The position numbers and the translations under genes were made by a program. 64,000 bases of DNA from Glaciihabitans sp. dw_435. GTDB lineage: Bacteria; Actinomycetota; Actinomycetes; Actinomycetales; Microbacteriaceae. Of the stretch, positions 41,393-51,888 are shown piece by piece. Below the pieces are notes generated by a model. That model was not told the origin of the DNA. It did no database searches and saw only the letters and a list, made by a program, of their open reading frames with translations. The DNA lies in the NCBI RefSeq assembly GCF_018449675.1, contig NZ_JAAVUZ010000002.1, positions 248,001 to 312,000 on the forward strand, given 5' to 3'. Position 1 is the stretch's first letter. Every line of letters starts with the position of its first letter.

Positions 41393-43350
41393 CCGCCGAC
41401 CAGAACGCGCACGCGCCCGGCGCGGCCGACACCACAGCAACATCCCCCGCCACCACCGCGACGCCCGGCACCGCCGCCACATCCCCCGCTACGCCCGGCA
41501 CGGACGACACCGCCACATCCTCCGGCGCCCACGACGACAGCCTGCGCCACCTCATCGCGGTCGCCCGTGCCTGGCGCGACGATGACCCGGACGAGCTGAC
41601 CCGCGCGGATCTCGACGCCTTGATAGCGGATGCCTCGGGCGGCGACCACACCGCCATCGCCGATCTCACCGCCCGCTTCGCCACCCGCCTGCAGTTCGGC
41701 ACCGCCGGTCTGCGCGGCGAGCTCGGTGCCGGTCCGACGCGGATGAATCGCGTCCTGGTCACTCAAGCCGCCGCCGGCCTTGCGGCGTACCTTCTCGCCC
41801 AGGGAACGGGTGGTGCGGCGGCGGCCGAGTCATCCGCTCGTCCCAGCATTGTCATTGGTTACGACGGACGCACAAACTCGCGCGTCTTCGCCATCGACAC
41901 CGCCGAAATCATGGCCGGTGCCGGGGTGCGGGCAATTCTGCTTCCGCGGCTTCTGCCGACGCCGGTGCTCGCCTTCGCCGTGCGCCACCTCGACGTGAGC
42001 GCGGGGGTCATGGTGACCGCCAGCCACAACCCGGCGGCGGACAACGGCTACAAGGTCTACCTCGGAGGGCTGGACGCGGGCTCCCAGATCGTCCCGCCGG
42101 TCGATGGCGCCATCGCCGCACACATCGAGCGGGTTGCGGAGGGCTCGACGCGCGATCTGCCGCGGTCGACCGACTACGAGATCGCGGGTGAGGAGGTACT
42201 CGACGAGTACGTCCGACTCACCGCCGAGTTCGCTGCGTCCCCGCAGGCACCCGTGTCCGTCGTTTACACACCGATGCACGGCGTCGGGTGGGAAACTGCC
42301 CGCCGTGTCTTCGTCGATGCCGGCTTCGGCGAACCGGCCGTAGTCACCGAGCAGATCACGCCAGACGCCGCGTTTCCGACGGTCGTGTTCCCCAACCCGG
42401 AGGAGCCCGGTGCCCTCGACCTCGCCATCGCGCGGGGCATCGAGTTGGACGCCGAACTGATCATCGCCAACGACCCGGACGCTGACCGTCTGGCCATCGC
42501 GATCCCGGTCGGAACCGCCCGCGCAGCAATCGGTCCCGGTGGCGTCGAATCGACCCCCGCCGCGCCAGGCGAAGCAGAGGTGCCCGCCACGGCAGGCAGT
42601 TCCGCGGCCGCCTCCACGACCGAGTCCCCAGCCGCCGCGACCTGGCGGCGACTGAGCGGCAACGAGGTGGGCGCCCTCCTCGGCTGGCGCGCTGCCGAAC
42701 GCCTCTACGCCAGCGACAGCGACGGGACGCTCGCGGCGTCCATCGTCAGCTCCCCCGCGCTGAAGGCCGTTGCCACCGAGTACCGGCTTGACTACGCCGA
42801 CACTCTCACCGGCTTCAAGTGGATCTCGCGCGTTGGCGGCCTCGCCTTCGGCTATGAGGAAGCCCTCGGCTACCTCGTCGATCCGAAGAAGGTCCGCGAC
42901 AAGGACGGTATCTCCGCCGCGGTGGACTTCCTGTCCCTCGTGTCCGAACTCAAGGCCGCCGGCAAGACAGTGGACGACCACCTGAGCGACTTCGCGGACA
43001 AGTTCGGCGCCTTCGCCTCGTCACAGATCTCGCTGCGGGTCGCCGACCTCGCGGACATCCCCCGCATCATGGCGGAGCTGCGCCGCACTCCCCCGAGCAC
43101 CATCGGAGCCGCACGCGTCGCCTCGATCGATGACTTCGCGGACGGGTTCGGCAGCTTTGGTCCCAGCGATATTCTGCGAATCTGGATGGATGACGGAGCT
43201 CGCGTCATCGTGCGTCCCAGCGGCACCGAGCCGAAGCTGAAGGTGTACATCGACGCGTCGAGCACCACGGGCACGGCCGCGGAGCGGCGGGCAGCCGCCG
43301 AGAAGTCCGTCGCCGAACTCGACGCCGGGATGCGCGCCCTCATCGCCTAG
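41389..43350 (+). CDS. pmmB: Phosphomannomutase/phosphoglucomutase family enzyme (PmmB-like) with Thr/Ala/Pro insertions
   Basis: Alpha-D-phosphohexomutase (653 aa; relatives are about 530-570). Core motifs: LQFGTAGLRGELGAGPTRMN, the active-site Ser loop MVTASHNPAADNGYKVY, metal-binding NDPDADRLAIAI, sugar-binding GFKWISRVGGLAFGYEEALGY and phosphate-binding RPSGTEPKLKVYI. The excess length comes from a Thr/Ala/Pro-rich N-terminus (residues 8-42) and a similar insertion near residues 375-420, right after the metal loop. GTG 41389 overlaps PNP by four bases. The likely role next to PNP is interconversion of (deoxy)ribose-1- and -5-phosphate or hexose phosphates. Confidence 0.93.
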   Translation: MTADQNAHAPGAADTTATSPATTATPGTAATSPATPGTDDTATSSGAHDDSLRHLIAVARAWRDDDPDELTRADLDALIADASGGDHTAIADLTARFATRLQFGTAGLRGELGAGPTRMNRVLVTQAAAGLAAYLLAQGTGGAAAAESSARPSIVIGYDGRTNSRVFAIDTAEIMAGAGVRAILLPRLLPTPVLAFAVRHLDVSAGVMVTASHNPAADNGYKVYLGGLDAGSQIVPPVDGAIAAHIERVAEGSTRDLPRSTDYEIAGEEVLDEYVRLTAEFAASPQAPVSVVYTPMHGVGWETARRVFVDAGFGEPAVVTEQITPDAAFPTVVFPNPEEPGALDLAIARGIELDAELIIANDPDADRLAIAIPVGTARAAIGPGGVESTPAAPGEAEVPATAGSSAAASTTESPAAATWRRLSGNEVGALLGWRAAERLYASDSDGTLAASIVSSPALKAVATEYRLDYADTLTGFKWISRVGGLAFGYEEALGYLVDPKKVRDKDGISAAVDFLSLVSELKAAGKTVDDHLSDFADKFGAFASSQISLRVADLADIPRIMAELRRTPPSTIGAARVASIDDFADGFGSFGPSDILRIWMDDGARVIVRPSGTEPKLKVYIDASSTTGTAAERRAAAEKSVAELDAGMRALIA

Positions 43351-43404
43351 TGCGCGGCGGCGTTGGGCGCGGCAGCGCCGGCGGCGTATGCGCGGCTGGG
43401 GCTC

Positions 43405-43498
43405 GGCGTCGGTGTATGCAGGCGCCGCCGGGAGTTGGCACCGCGGGGTGGGCGCCGCCAGACGTAGGCGCCGCCGGGTGTTGGCGCCGCCGGGAGTC
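43405..43498. repeat. Degenerate GC-rich repeats in a convergent gap
   Basis: ggcgccgcc occurs four times in under 100 bases, usually followed by ggg and a gttggc word, with irregular spacing. Non-coding. Confidence 0.6.
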
Positions 43499-43499
43499 A

Positions 43500-43520
43500 A
43501 GCTGCCGGCTACCGGCAGCT
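43500..43520. terminator. Short hairpin between pmmB and the PTS IIB gene
   Basis: agctgccgg (43500-43508) pairs with ccggcagct (43512-43520) around a 3-base loop. One arm includes part of the IIB stop codon. No U tract follows. Confidence 0.45.
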
Positions 43521-43791
43521 AGCCCAGGCTCTCCTGCAGCTTCGCGGTGAGTTCGGCGGCGTCGAAGTAGTTGTTGATGACGATCACGTCCGCCCACGTC
43601 TTGCCGATGGCGTCGACGAATTCTGCGCTGGTGAGTATGACCTGTGCGTCGGACGCGGCCGTCTGGATCGACGCGATGTCGGCGGCCGTGACATCCGCTT
43701 CAATACCGAGCCTGGCGAGCACGCGCTCGGCGTTGACCTTGAGGATTCCGCTCGAGCCGATGCCCGCTCCGCAAATAGCTACGATCTTCAT
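43519..43791 (-). CDS. PTS sugar-transport subunit IIB (ascorbate/galactitol type)
   Basis: Small phosphocarrier (90 aa) that takes phosphate from a IIA protein and hands it to an incoming sugar at a IIC permease. The phospho-acceptor Cys7 lies in VAICGAGIGSSGIL, followed by DVIVINNYFDAAEL. The Gly/Ser-rich loop after Cys resembles UlaB/GatB. It overlaps the IIA gene by four bases. No IIC permease is present in this operon or elsewhere in the window, so its membrane partner is unknown. Confidence 0.85.
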   Translation of the reverse strand: MKIVAICGAGIGSSGILKVNAERVLARLGIEADVTAADIASIQTAASDAQVILTSAEFVDAIGKTWADVIVINNYFDAAELTAKLQESLG

Positions 43792-44234
43792 GCCTGCACC
43801 CCCATGATGCGTTGCACTTCTGCCACCGTCGTCGCGGCTGCGAGTGCGGGAATCGCACTGGCGTCGTTGAACACATTAGCGAGATCGGCCACGGACGCGA
43901 GGTGTGTTTCCGCCGACACGACCGCAAGCCCGAGAATCACGCTCACCGGATCGTTGTGGGGATGCCCAAAGTTAACGGGGGTGGCGAGAGTGACGATGGC
44001 AAGTCCGTCGGCGAGAACCTCGGGACCCGGCCGGGCGTGAGCGAGGGCCAGGCCCGGCGCGATGACCACGTAGGGGCCGTACTGCTCGATCATGCGCACC
44101 ATCTCGTCCGCGTAGGACGGCAGCGTCGCGCCCGACCGCACAAGCGCGTCGCCGGCAAGTCGCACGGCGCCGCGCCAGTCTTCGGCCGTGGCGCCGAGGA
44201 TGATCGCTTCTGCGGGAAGAGACGGCAGCGGCAT
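43788..44234 (-). CDS. PTS sugar-transport subunit IIA (mannitol/fructose/ascorbate type)
   Basis: Phosphocarrier of 148 aa that receives phosphate from HPr. The active His sits in YVVIAPGLALAHARPGP, preceded by the usual YADEMVRMIEQYG. A VNFGHPHNDPVSVILGLA segment is typical of the IIA(Mtl/Ula) fold. Its ATG directly follows the add stop with no gap, and its stop overlaps IIB by four bases, so add, IIA and IIB are translated together. That coupling suggests a link between PTS phosphorylation and adenosine breakdown, but the nature is unknown. Confidence 0.87.
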   Translation of the reverse strand: MPLPSLPAEAIILGATAEDWRGAVRLAGDALVRSGATLPSYADEMVRMIEQYGPYVVIAPGLALAHARPGPEVLADGLAIVTLATPVNFGHPHNDPVSVILGLAVVSAETHLASVADLANVFNDASAIPALAAATTVAEVQRIMGVQA

Positions 44235-45356
44235 TTAGACCCGCCCGAACCCGGCCGAGATCTGGTCGGCGAGGTCCTCGCGGTCCTCGATCGGCAAGAA
44301 GGCGGCCGCAGCGGCGTTCAGTTGGAAGACCTCGAAGTCGCTGAGGTCATACCCGAAGGCATCACTCAGCAGCACGAGCTCGCGACTGAGCGAGGTACCG
44401 CTCATCAGGCGGTTGTCGGTGTTCACCGTTACCCGGAATCCGAGCTGGTAGAGCAGGTCGAACGGATGATCCACCAGCTCGTCACCCCACTGGGCGAACG
44501 CGGCCGTCTGGACGTTGCTTGAGGGGCTCAGTTCCAGAGCGATCTGGCGGTCCTTGACCCACTGGGCGACCGGGCCGAGGGTGACGTAGGTGTTCTCGTC
44601 GTCCTCACGCTCGCTCGCGATGTCCTCGGCGATACGGACGCCGTGGCCGAGGCGGAGGGCGCGTCCGTCGAACAGGGCGCCCTTGATGCTCTCGATACCG
44701 GCAGCCTCGCCCGCGTGAACGGTGGTGGGCATGTAGTTCTTGGCGAGGTAGTCGAACGCGTCGCGCAGGTTGCCCGCGGGGAATCCGTCTTCGGCGCCGG
44801 CGATGTCGAAGCCCACGACGCCGTTGCCGCGGTGGCGAACTGCCAGCTCGGCGATCTCCAGACCGCGGTTGGCGTGACGCATGGCGCTGACCAGCTGGCC
44901 GACGCGAATGTCTGCGCCGGTGGACCGGACGCTGTCGACACCGGCGTCGAGGCCCTCCTGCACCGCTTCGACGACCTCATCGAGGGTGAGGCCGCGTGCG
45001 AGATGCTGTTCGGGAGCCCAGCGGATCTCGCCGTAGATGACGCCGTCGGCGCCCAGGTCCTCGACGAAATCGCGGGCGACACGGATGAGCGCTTCGCGGG
45101 TCTGCATCACGGCCGTTGTGATGTCGAAAGTCTTGAGGTACTCAACGAGCGAGCCCGAGTTGCTCTGCTGCTCGAACCAGGTGCCCAGCTCCGTGGCATC
45201 CGTCGTCGGAAGTTCGAAACCGATCTCGTCAGCGAGTTCGATGATCGTCTGCGGGCGTAGTCCACCGTCGAGGTGGTCGTGCAGGGAGATCTTGGGAAGA
45301 GCGCGAACGTCAGCGCCACCGCCCGACAGCAGGTAGTCCTCAGGAACGGTGTTCAT
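44235..45356 (-). CDS. add: Adenosine deaminase
   Basis: Zinc enzyme (373 aa) that converts adenosine or deoxyadenosine to inosine. Metal and active-site segments: KISLHDHLDGG (HxH), TTVHAGEAAGIESI (His and catalytic Glu), LRLGHGVR (His) and VNTDNRLMSGTSL (Asp). The DHLDG and NTDN variants are those of the actinobacterial branch. TAGAAT ends 7 bases before ATG 45356, so the mRNA is probably leaderless. First gene of the add-IIA-IIB operon. The product inosine feeds the PNP at 40556. Confidence 0.95.
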   Translation of the reverse strand: MNTVPEDYLLSGGGADVRALPKISLHDHLDGGLRPQTIIELADEIGFELPTTDATELGTWFEQQSNSGSLVEYLKTFDITTAVMQTREALIRVARDFVEDLGADGVIYGEIRWAPEQHLARGLTLDEVVEAVQEGLDAGVDSVRSTGADIRVGQLVSAMRHANRGLEIAELAVRHRGNGVVGFDIAGAEDGFPAGNLRDAFDYLAKNYMPTTVHAGEAAGIESIKGALFDGRALRLGHGVRIAEDIASEREDDENTYVTLGPVAQWVKDRQIALELSPSSNVQTAAFAQWGDELVDHPFDLLYQLGFRVTVNTDNRLMSGTSLSRELVLLSDAFGYDLSDFEVFQLNAAAAAFLPIEDREDLADQISAGFGRV

Positions 45357-45363
45357 GCTCGAA

Positions 45364-45369
45364 ATTCTA
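45364..45369 (-). promoter_or_regulatory. -10 hexamer TAGAAT, leaderless promoter of add
   Basis: Minus-strand TAGAAT is followed by 7 bases and ATG 45356. Confidence 0.55.
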
Positions 45370-45472
45370 CTAGCCGTAGAACTTCGGCCGCGGCGTTCTG
45401 CCCTGAGCGGGTAGCACTCTGCACGATCGTGCACGGGATGCCTCGAAGCTGAGCACCCCGGGCGGTTCCGGC

Positions 45473-45715
45473 ATCCCGCCTGAGGCCGGCGCGCGCGTGG
45501 CCCGGCAGGTCCGGCACCCGCCTGCTAGCCGCGCCCAGGTAGCCCCGCGGTTCCAGCACCCGCCTGCTGGCCGGCAGCTCGGCAGGCCGGCGGTTCCTTA
45601 ACCCGCCTGCGGGCAGGCAGCTCGGCAGCCCGGCGGGCCCAGCACCCGCCTGCAGGCCGGCAGTTTGGTAGCCCGGCGGTTCCTTTACCCGCCTGCGGGC
45701 CGGCACCTAGCTAGC
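45473..45715. repeat. 43-bp tandem repeat array, about six units
   Basis: The word acccgcctgc recurs at 45516, 45558, 45601, 45644 and 45687, and as atcccgcctg at 45473: spacings 43, 42, 43, 43, 43. Each unit also contains ccggc and gcggttcc words. It fills the space between the deoA stop and the add promoter; no gene is seen in 45370-45710. Confidence 0.9.
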
Positions 45716-47006
45716 CGATGCGACCGGCGATGAGGGGACCGCCGGTGAGAACCTCGTCACCGACGTTCCCGATGCGGTACGCGCCGACGACGGCCTGCAG
45801 CGCACGTTCGAACCGCTCCGGCTCGTCGGTGCTCATCGTGAAGAGCGGCTGACCCGCGGTGACCGCATCTCCCGGCTTCGCGTGCAGGTCGATGCCTGCC
45901 GCGTGGTGCACCGGATCCTGCTTGCGAGCACGGCCCGCGCCGAGGCGCCACGCGGCGACCCCGAACGGAAGAGCCTGCTGCTCCACGAGGACGCCGCTGT
46001 GGGTGGCCCGGACAACGAGCGTCTCACGGGCTACGGGCAGCGTGGCATCCGGATCCCCACCCTGCGCGCTGATCATGCGACGCCAGGTGTCCATGGCGCG
46101 GCCATCCTGCAACGCTGACTCAACATCAGCATCGGGCTGCCCGGCGAGGGCGAGCATTTCGCGGGCGAGGGCGAGCGTGAGCTCGACGATGTCGGAGGGG
46201 CCACCACCAGCGAGAACCTCGAGAGACTCGCGCACCTCGTTGGCGTTACCGATGGCATATCCGAGCGGCACGTTCATGTTGGTGAGGAGGGCTGTCGTGG
46301 CGACGCCTGCATCCGTGCCGAGCTGCACCATGGTTTCGGCCAGCTCGAGACCGCGGGCCGGATCCTGGAGGAAGGCGCCGGAACCGAACTTCACGTCGAG
46401 CACCAGGGCCGCGGTGCCCTCCGCGATCTTCTTACTCATGATCGACGATGCAATCAGCGGGATCGATTCGACGGTTCCGGTGATGTCCCGCAGGGAGTAC
46501 AGCTTGCCGTCCGCGGGGGCGAGCCCCGATCCGGCCGCGCAGACGACGGCACCGACGTCCTCGAGCTGACTGTAGAAGTCCTCGTTGGTGAGGGACGCGC
46601 GCCAGCCGGGGATGCTCTCGAGCTTGTCGAGCGTCCCACCGGTGTGGCCGAGCCCCCGCCCGGACAGCTGCGGCACGGCAACTCCGAACGATGCAACCAG
46701 GGGCGCCAGCGGGAGGGTGATCTTGTCACCGACGCCGCCCGTCGAGTGCTTGTCCGTCGTGCGCTTGGACAGGCCGTCGAACTTGAGTCGCTCGCCGCTG
46801 TCGATCATGGCGAGGGTGAGATCGCGAATCTCGGTGCGTTCCATTCCGTTGAGGAAGATCGCCATGGTCATCGCGGACATCTGCTCGTCGGCGATATACC
46901 CACGCGTGTAGGCGTCAATCATCCAGCGGATCTGGGCGGTGTTCAGGACCCCCCGATCGCGCTTGATACGGATCAGATCGACGACGTCAAAGGGTTCGAT
47001 GGCCAT
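45711..47006 (-). CDS. deoA: Thymidine phosphorylase
   Basis: Pyrimidine nucleoside phosphorylase (431 aa) that splits thymidine/deoxyuridine to base and deoxyribose-1-phosphate. Signatures: the helical N-domain, KHSTGGVGDKITLPLAPLVA (phosphate loop), GRGLGHTGGTLDKLESIPG, LIASSIMSKKIAEG (Lys and Ser contacts) and DVKFGSGAF. ATG 47006 follows a CATACT -10-like hexamer by 6 bases. It is the downstream end of the nucleoside-uptake group, separated from cdd by a 278-base gap. Confidence 0.96.
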   Translation of the reverse strand: MAIEPFDVVDLIRIKRDRGVLNTAQIRWMIDAYTRGYIADEQMSAMTMAIFLNGMERTEIRDLTLAMIDSGERLKFDGLSKRTTDKHSTGGVGDKITLPLAPLVASFGVAVPQLSGRGLGHTGGTLDKLESIPGWRASLTNEDFYSQLEDVGAVVCAAGSGLAPADGKLYSLRDITGTVESIPLIASSIMSKKIAEGTAALVLDVKFGSGAFLQDPARGLELAETMVQLGTDAGVATTALLTNMNVPLGYAIGNANEVRESLEVLAGGGPSDIVELTLALAREMLALAGQPDADVESALQDGRAMDTWRRMISAQGGDPDATLPVARETLVVRATHSGVLVEQQALPFGVAAWRLGAGRARKQDPVHHAAGIDLHAKPGDAVTAGQPLFTMSTDEPERFERALQAVVGAYRIGNVGDEVLTGGPLIAGRIG

Positions 47007-47012
47007 GGCACC

Positions 47013-47018
47013 AGTATG
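47013..47018 (-). promoter_or_regulatory. -10-like hexamer CATACT before deoA
   Basis: Minus-strand CATACT is followed by GGTGCC and ATG 47006, the leaderless spacing seen elsewhere. It differs from TANNNT at the first position. Confidence 0.4.
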
Positions 47019-47213
47019 CCGGTGCCGGTTGGGGATCACCCATCCCCGCGGAGCCGTCATCCGCGGGGCTATGTGGCTATCGTGCGCAGTCGACTATCGC
47101 CTCCGCGATCGCAGACTCGTGACCCCGGGATGCGGTGACCATCTCCATCGACAATCAGGCGACGCGGGCTGGCTTTGCCAGGCCGCTCCACTGTCGAGGA
47201 CGGCGGTTCGGTA

Positions 47214-47231
47214 CTCCGCTCGATAGCGGAG
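47214..47231 (-). terminator. Short hairpin downstream of cdd
   Basis: ctccgct (47214-47220) pairs with agcggag (47225-47231). Weak candidate for ending the cdd transcript; the remainder of 47007-47284 shows nothing further. Confidence 0.35.
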
Positions 47232-47284
47232 GGAGTCGGTACTCCGCTTGATTGTGGCGGACGGCGGTCCGGCCACGAGAGGGA

Positions 47285-47686
47285 CTAACCCGCGTAGTCG
47301 ATGAGCTGCCGGGGCCCGAACGCGTCGGGGAGCACCTCGTCGATGGTCTTCACACCGGAGACCGTCGCGAGCAGCATGCCATCGGCAGAGTGTTCGTAGA
47401 GCAGCTGGCGGCAGCGTCCACAGGGCATGAGGGCGTTGCCGTGACCGTCCACGCAACTGAATGCGACTAGCTTTCCTCCGCCGGTCAGGTACAGCGTGGA
47501 AACCAATGCGCACTCGGCGCAGAGACCGATGCCGTAGGAAGCGTTCTCCACGTTGCATCCCACAATAATTCGTCCGTCGTCCACCAGTGCGGCGGCTCCC
47601 ACCGGGAAGTTCGAGTAGGGCGCGTACGCCTTGCCCATGGCTTCAGTGGCGCGTGACTTGAGGAGATCCCAGTCGATGTCGGTCAT
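47285..47686 (-). CDS. cdd: Cytidine deaminase
   Basis: Homotetrameric-type zinc enzyme (133 aa) that converts cytidine/deoxycytidine to the uridine form. Motifs are APYSNFPVGAAAL, GCNVENASYG, the Cys-Ala-Glu of GLCAECALVS (zinc Cys plus catalytic Glu) and PCGRCRQLL (two zinc Cys). AGGAAA precedes ATG 47686. It starts 11 bases after the last nucleoside permease gene, so imported cytidine is deaminated on arrival. Product uridine/deoxyuridine can feed DeoA. Confidence 0.96.
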   Translation of the reverse strand: MTDIDWDLLKSRATEAMGKAYAPYSNFPVGAAALVDDGRIIVGCNVENASYGIGLCAECALVSTLYLTGGGKLVAFSCVDGHGNALMPCGRCRQLLYEHSADGMLLATVSGVKTIDEVLPDAFGPRQLIDYAG

Positions 47687-47697
47687 GTTCGTGTTTC

Positions 47698-48974
47698 CTA
47701 CTGCTTGATGTACGGACGACCCGCAGCAGCGGGGCCGCGGGCGTGACCAACGAGACCGGCGACCGCGATGAGCGTGACGAGGTACGGCGTCATGGCGATG
47801 AGGTCCGACGGGATGGTCGATCCGGCCTGGCCGGCCCAGATGCGGAAGTTGCGCGAGAAGCCGAACAGCAGTGCCGCGCAGGCAGCCAGCCACGGGTTCC
47901 AGCGACCGAGGATGACAGCGGCGAGGGCGATATATCCCTGGCCGGCAGACATCTCGCGTACGAACGCCCCGACCGAACCGATCGTGAGCGCGCCGCCGCC
48001 GAGGCCGGCAATCATTCCGGCGACGGTGACCGTCCAGAAGCGGGTGCGCTTGACGTTGATACCGACGGTGTCGGCGGCGAGCGGGTGCTCACCGACGGCT
48101 CGGATGCGCAGGCCCCACTTGGTCTTGAACAGCACGACGTAAACCAGGGGAACGAGCACGAACATCGCGTAGGTCGTGATGCGCTGGTTGAACAGCACGC
48201 CACCGATAACGGGGATGTCGGAGAGGAACGGAATCGGCAGGAACGGAAGCGTTCCGGGGAAGTTGTACTCGGCCGAGTTGTCGTTCAGCACCGACGCGTA
48301 CAGGAAGTTGGTGATGCCGATGGCGAGCGCGTTGAGCACAACACCGACGATGACCTGGTCGACGAGGTAGACGATGGAGAACGCGGCGAGCACGAGGGAG
48401 ACGAGCGCTCCACCGATCATTGCCGCGATGATGCCGAGCGTCAGGCTACCGGTGATGCTGCCGGTGACCGCAGCCGCGAAGGCTCCGATGAGCAGCTGGC
48501 CCTCGATAGCGATGTTCACGACACCGACGCGCTCACCGATGACGCCGGAGAGTGCTCCGAAGACGACGGGAGTCGACAGGGCGAGAGCTCCGGTGAGGAG
48601 GAACTCGACGGGAACGCGTCCGCCAGCACCGACCCAGCCGACGAGGGACCAGACCAGGAGCACGCCGAACGGAATGATCAGCCACATCGGCACCTTGCGG
48701 CGCTGGCTCGCAAGCCACGTCGCGACGACCGCGATGGCGAGCATCAGAATTCCGATGGTGAGACAGAACGTCTTCGAGTTGACGACAAAGTCCGGCAGAA
48801 CAATCGCGTCGCTCGTGTCCGACCAGCCGAACGCGACGGTGCGGGCGTCGCCGAAGATGCCGAAGCAGATCAGCCAGATGAGCGCGAGCACTCCGAGGAC
48901 GATGGGCGTCTTCCAGCTGCGGGGAACGTCGATTGCGACGGGTGCTGCCAGACCCTGGGTGGCGTTGACCGTGG

Positions 48975-48978
<4 letters not shown>
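47698..48978 (-). CDS. nupQ: Nucleoside ABC transporter permease (NupQ/YufQ-like)
   Basis: Second membrane subunit of a BmpA-type nucleoside importer (426 aa), with about ten hydrophobic segments. The conserved region GERVGVVNIAIEGQLLIGAF and the loop LRIRAVGEHPLAADTVGINV identify the permease class shared with branched-chain amino-acid importers. GTG 48978 overlaps the other permease stop by four bases (GTGA). It is followed by cdd. Confidence 0.92.
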
Positions 48979-50239
<1,261 letters not shown>

Positions 50240-50243
<4 letters not shown>

Positions 50244-51739
50244 GCTGCGATACCCGCCATCATTTCTCCGAGGGTGGTTCGTGACGTTGTGGCGTCGACG
50301 ATTCCGACAATTTTTCCGCGATACATCACGGCGATACGGTCCGCGAGACTGACGACCTCGTCGAGTTCGGTGGAGACGATCAGAACCGGGATGCCTGCAT
50401 CACGCGTCGCGATGATGCGGTCGTGCACGAACTCGATCGAGCCGACGTCGAGACCGCGAGTGGGCTGCGATGCAATGAACAGCTGCAGGTCACGCGAGAG
50501 CTCGCGAGCCAACACGACCTTCTGCTGGTTTCCACCACTCAATCGGCCGGCAAGGGTGTCGGTTCCCTGGGTGCGGATGTCGAACTCGGTGATCGCCGAG
50601 GAGGCGAAGTCTTCGAGGTAGCCGAACTTGATGTTCAGGCCCGAGGCGAAGGGGTTACCCGTGCTCCGGTCGAGCATCAGGTTCTCGGCGACCGTGAACT
50701 CGCCGATGATGCCGTCCTTCTGGCGGTCTTCCGGCACGAAACCCACACCGGCGTCGAGCACCTTGCGCACGCTGGAACCAACGAGCTCGGTACCGTTCAG
50801 CCGGATCGATCCGCTGACGTGCGAGCGCAATCCGAGAATCGCTTCGGTGAGCTCGGTCTGTCCGTTGCCCTGCACGCCGGCGATGGCGAGCACTTCGCCC
50901 CCGCGGATGGTGAAGGACACGTCGTCGAGAAGGTGGTTGCCGAGCGCGTCGAGTGCGGTGAGGTGCGCGACGTCGAATTCCTTCGCCGTGAACTGCGGCT
51001 CGTCCTTCTTGACGGTCAGGTCGACAGCGCGACCGACCATCAGCTCGGCCAGCTCGCTCGTGGACGAGGTGGGGCTGGCGGTTCCGACGATCTTGCCGAG
51101 CCGCATCACGGTGATCCGATCGGCAACCTCGCGTACTTCGCGCAGCTTGTGAGTAATGAAAACAATGGATGTCCCGGACGCGGCGAGCCCGCGCATGATG
51201 ACCATCAGCTCGTCGGTCTCCTGCGGAGTCAACACGGCGGTCGGTTCATCCAGAACAAGAACGCGAGCATCGCGAGCGAGGGCCTTGATGATCTCGACCC
51301 GCTGCTGGACGCCCACGGGAAGGTCTTCGACAAGCGCATCGGGATCGACTTCGAATCCGAAACGCTGGGAGATCTCGCGCACGAGGGCGCGGGCCGCTGG
51401 GAGGTCGAGAAGGGTGCCGGCCCTGGTCGGTTCGTGGCCGAGCATCACGTTTTCGGCGACGGTGAAGACGGGGATCAGCATGAAGTGCTGGTGCACCATG
51501 CCGATTCCGGCGGCCATCGCGTCGCCGGGTCCGCTGAAGGTGACGGCGGTGTCATCCAGCAGGATCTGGCCCTCGTCGGCGTTGTAGAGGCCGTAGAGCA
51601 CGTTCATGAGGGTGGACTTTCCCGCCCCGTTTTCGCCGAGCAGGCAGTGGATCTCACCCGGTTCGATGGTCAGGCTGATGTGGTCGTTTGCCACAAGGGC
51701 TCCGAACCTCTTGGTGATGCCGCGCAGCTCAAGCTTCAT
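50240..51739 (-). CDS. nupO: Nucleoside ABC transporter ATP-binding protein (NupO, two ABC domains)
   Basis: Energises nucleoside import (499 aa). The first ABC domain (residues 1-230) has GENGAGKST and LVLDEPTAVLTPQE. The second (250-490) has a degenerate Walker A, GVQGNGQTEL, and signature LSGGNQQK. One good and one poor site is usual for this family. AGGGG precedes ATG 51739. It is separated from bmpA by a 149-base gap holding a strong hairpin. Confidence 0.95.
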
Positions 51740-51838
51740 GTGCCCCTGGGCCTCCCGTCCAACTGGTGTCTGGATTGGTCGTCTCATGGGCGATCGCCCG
51801 GAGTCGATTCTGCCAGCAATTTGCGTGGGCAGATGCAA

Positions 51839-51870
51839 AACGTCGGGGCAGCATGCGCTGCCCCGACGTT
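51839..51870 (-). terminator. Intrinsic terminator between bmpA and nupO
   Basis: aacgtcggggcagc (51839-51852) pairs perfectly with gctgccccgacgtt (51857-51870), 14 bp with a 4-base loop. On the minus strand it is followed by TTTTGC. It lies 19 bases after the bmpA stop, so most transcripts should end here and only read-through would reach nupOPQ. Confidence 0.85.
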
Positions 51871-51888
51871 CTGAGTGTTACTGGAGAG

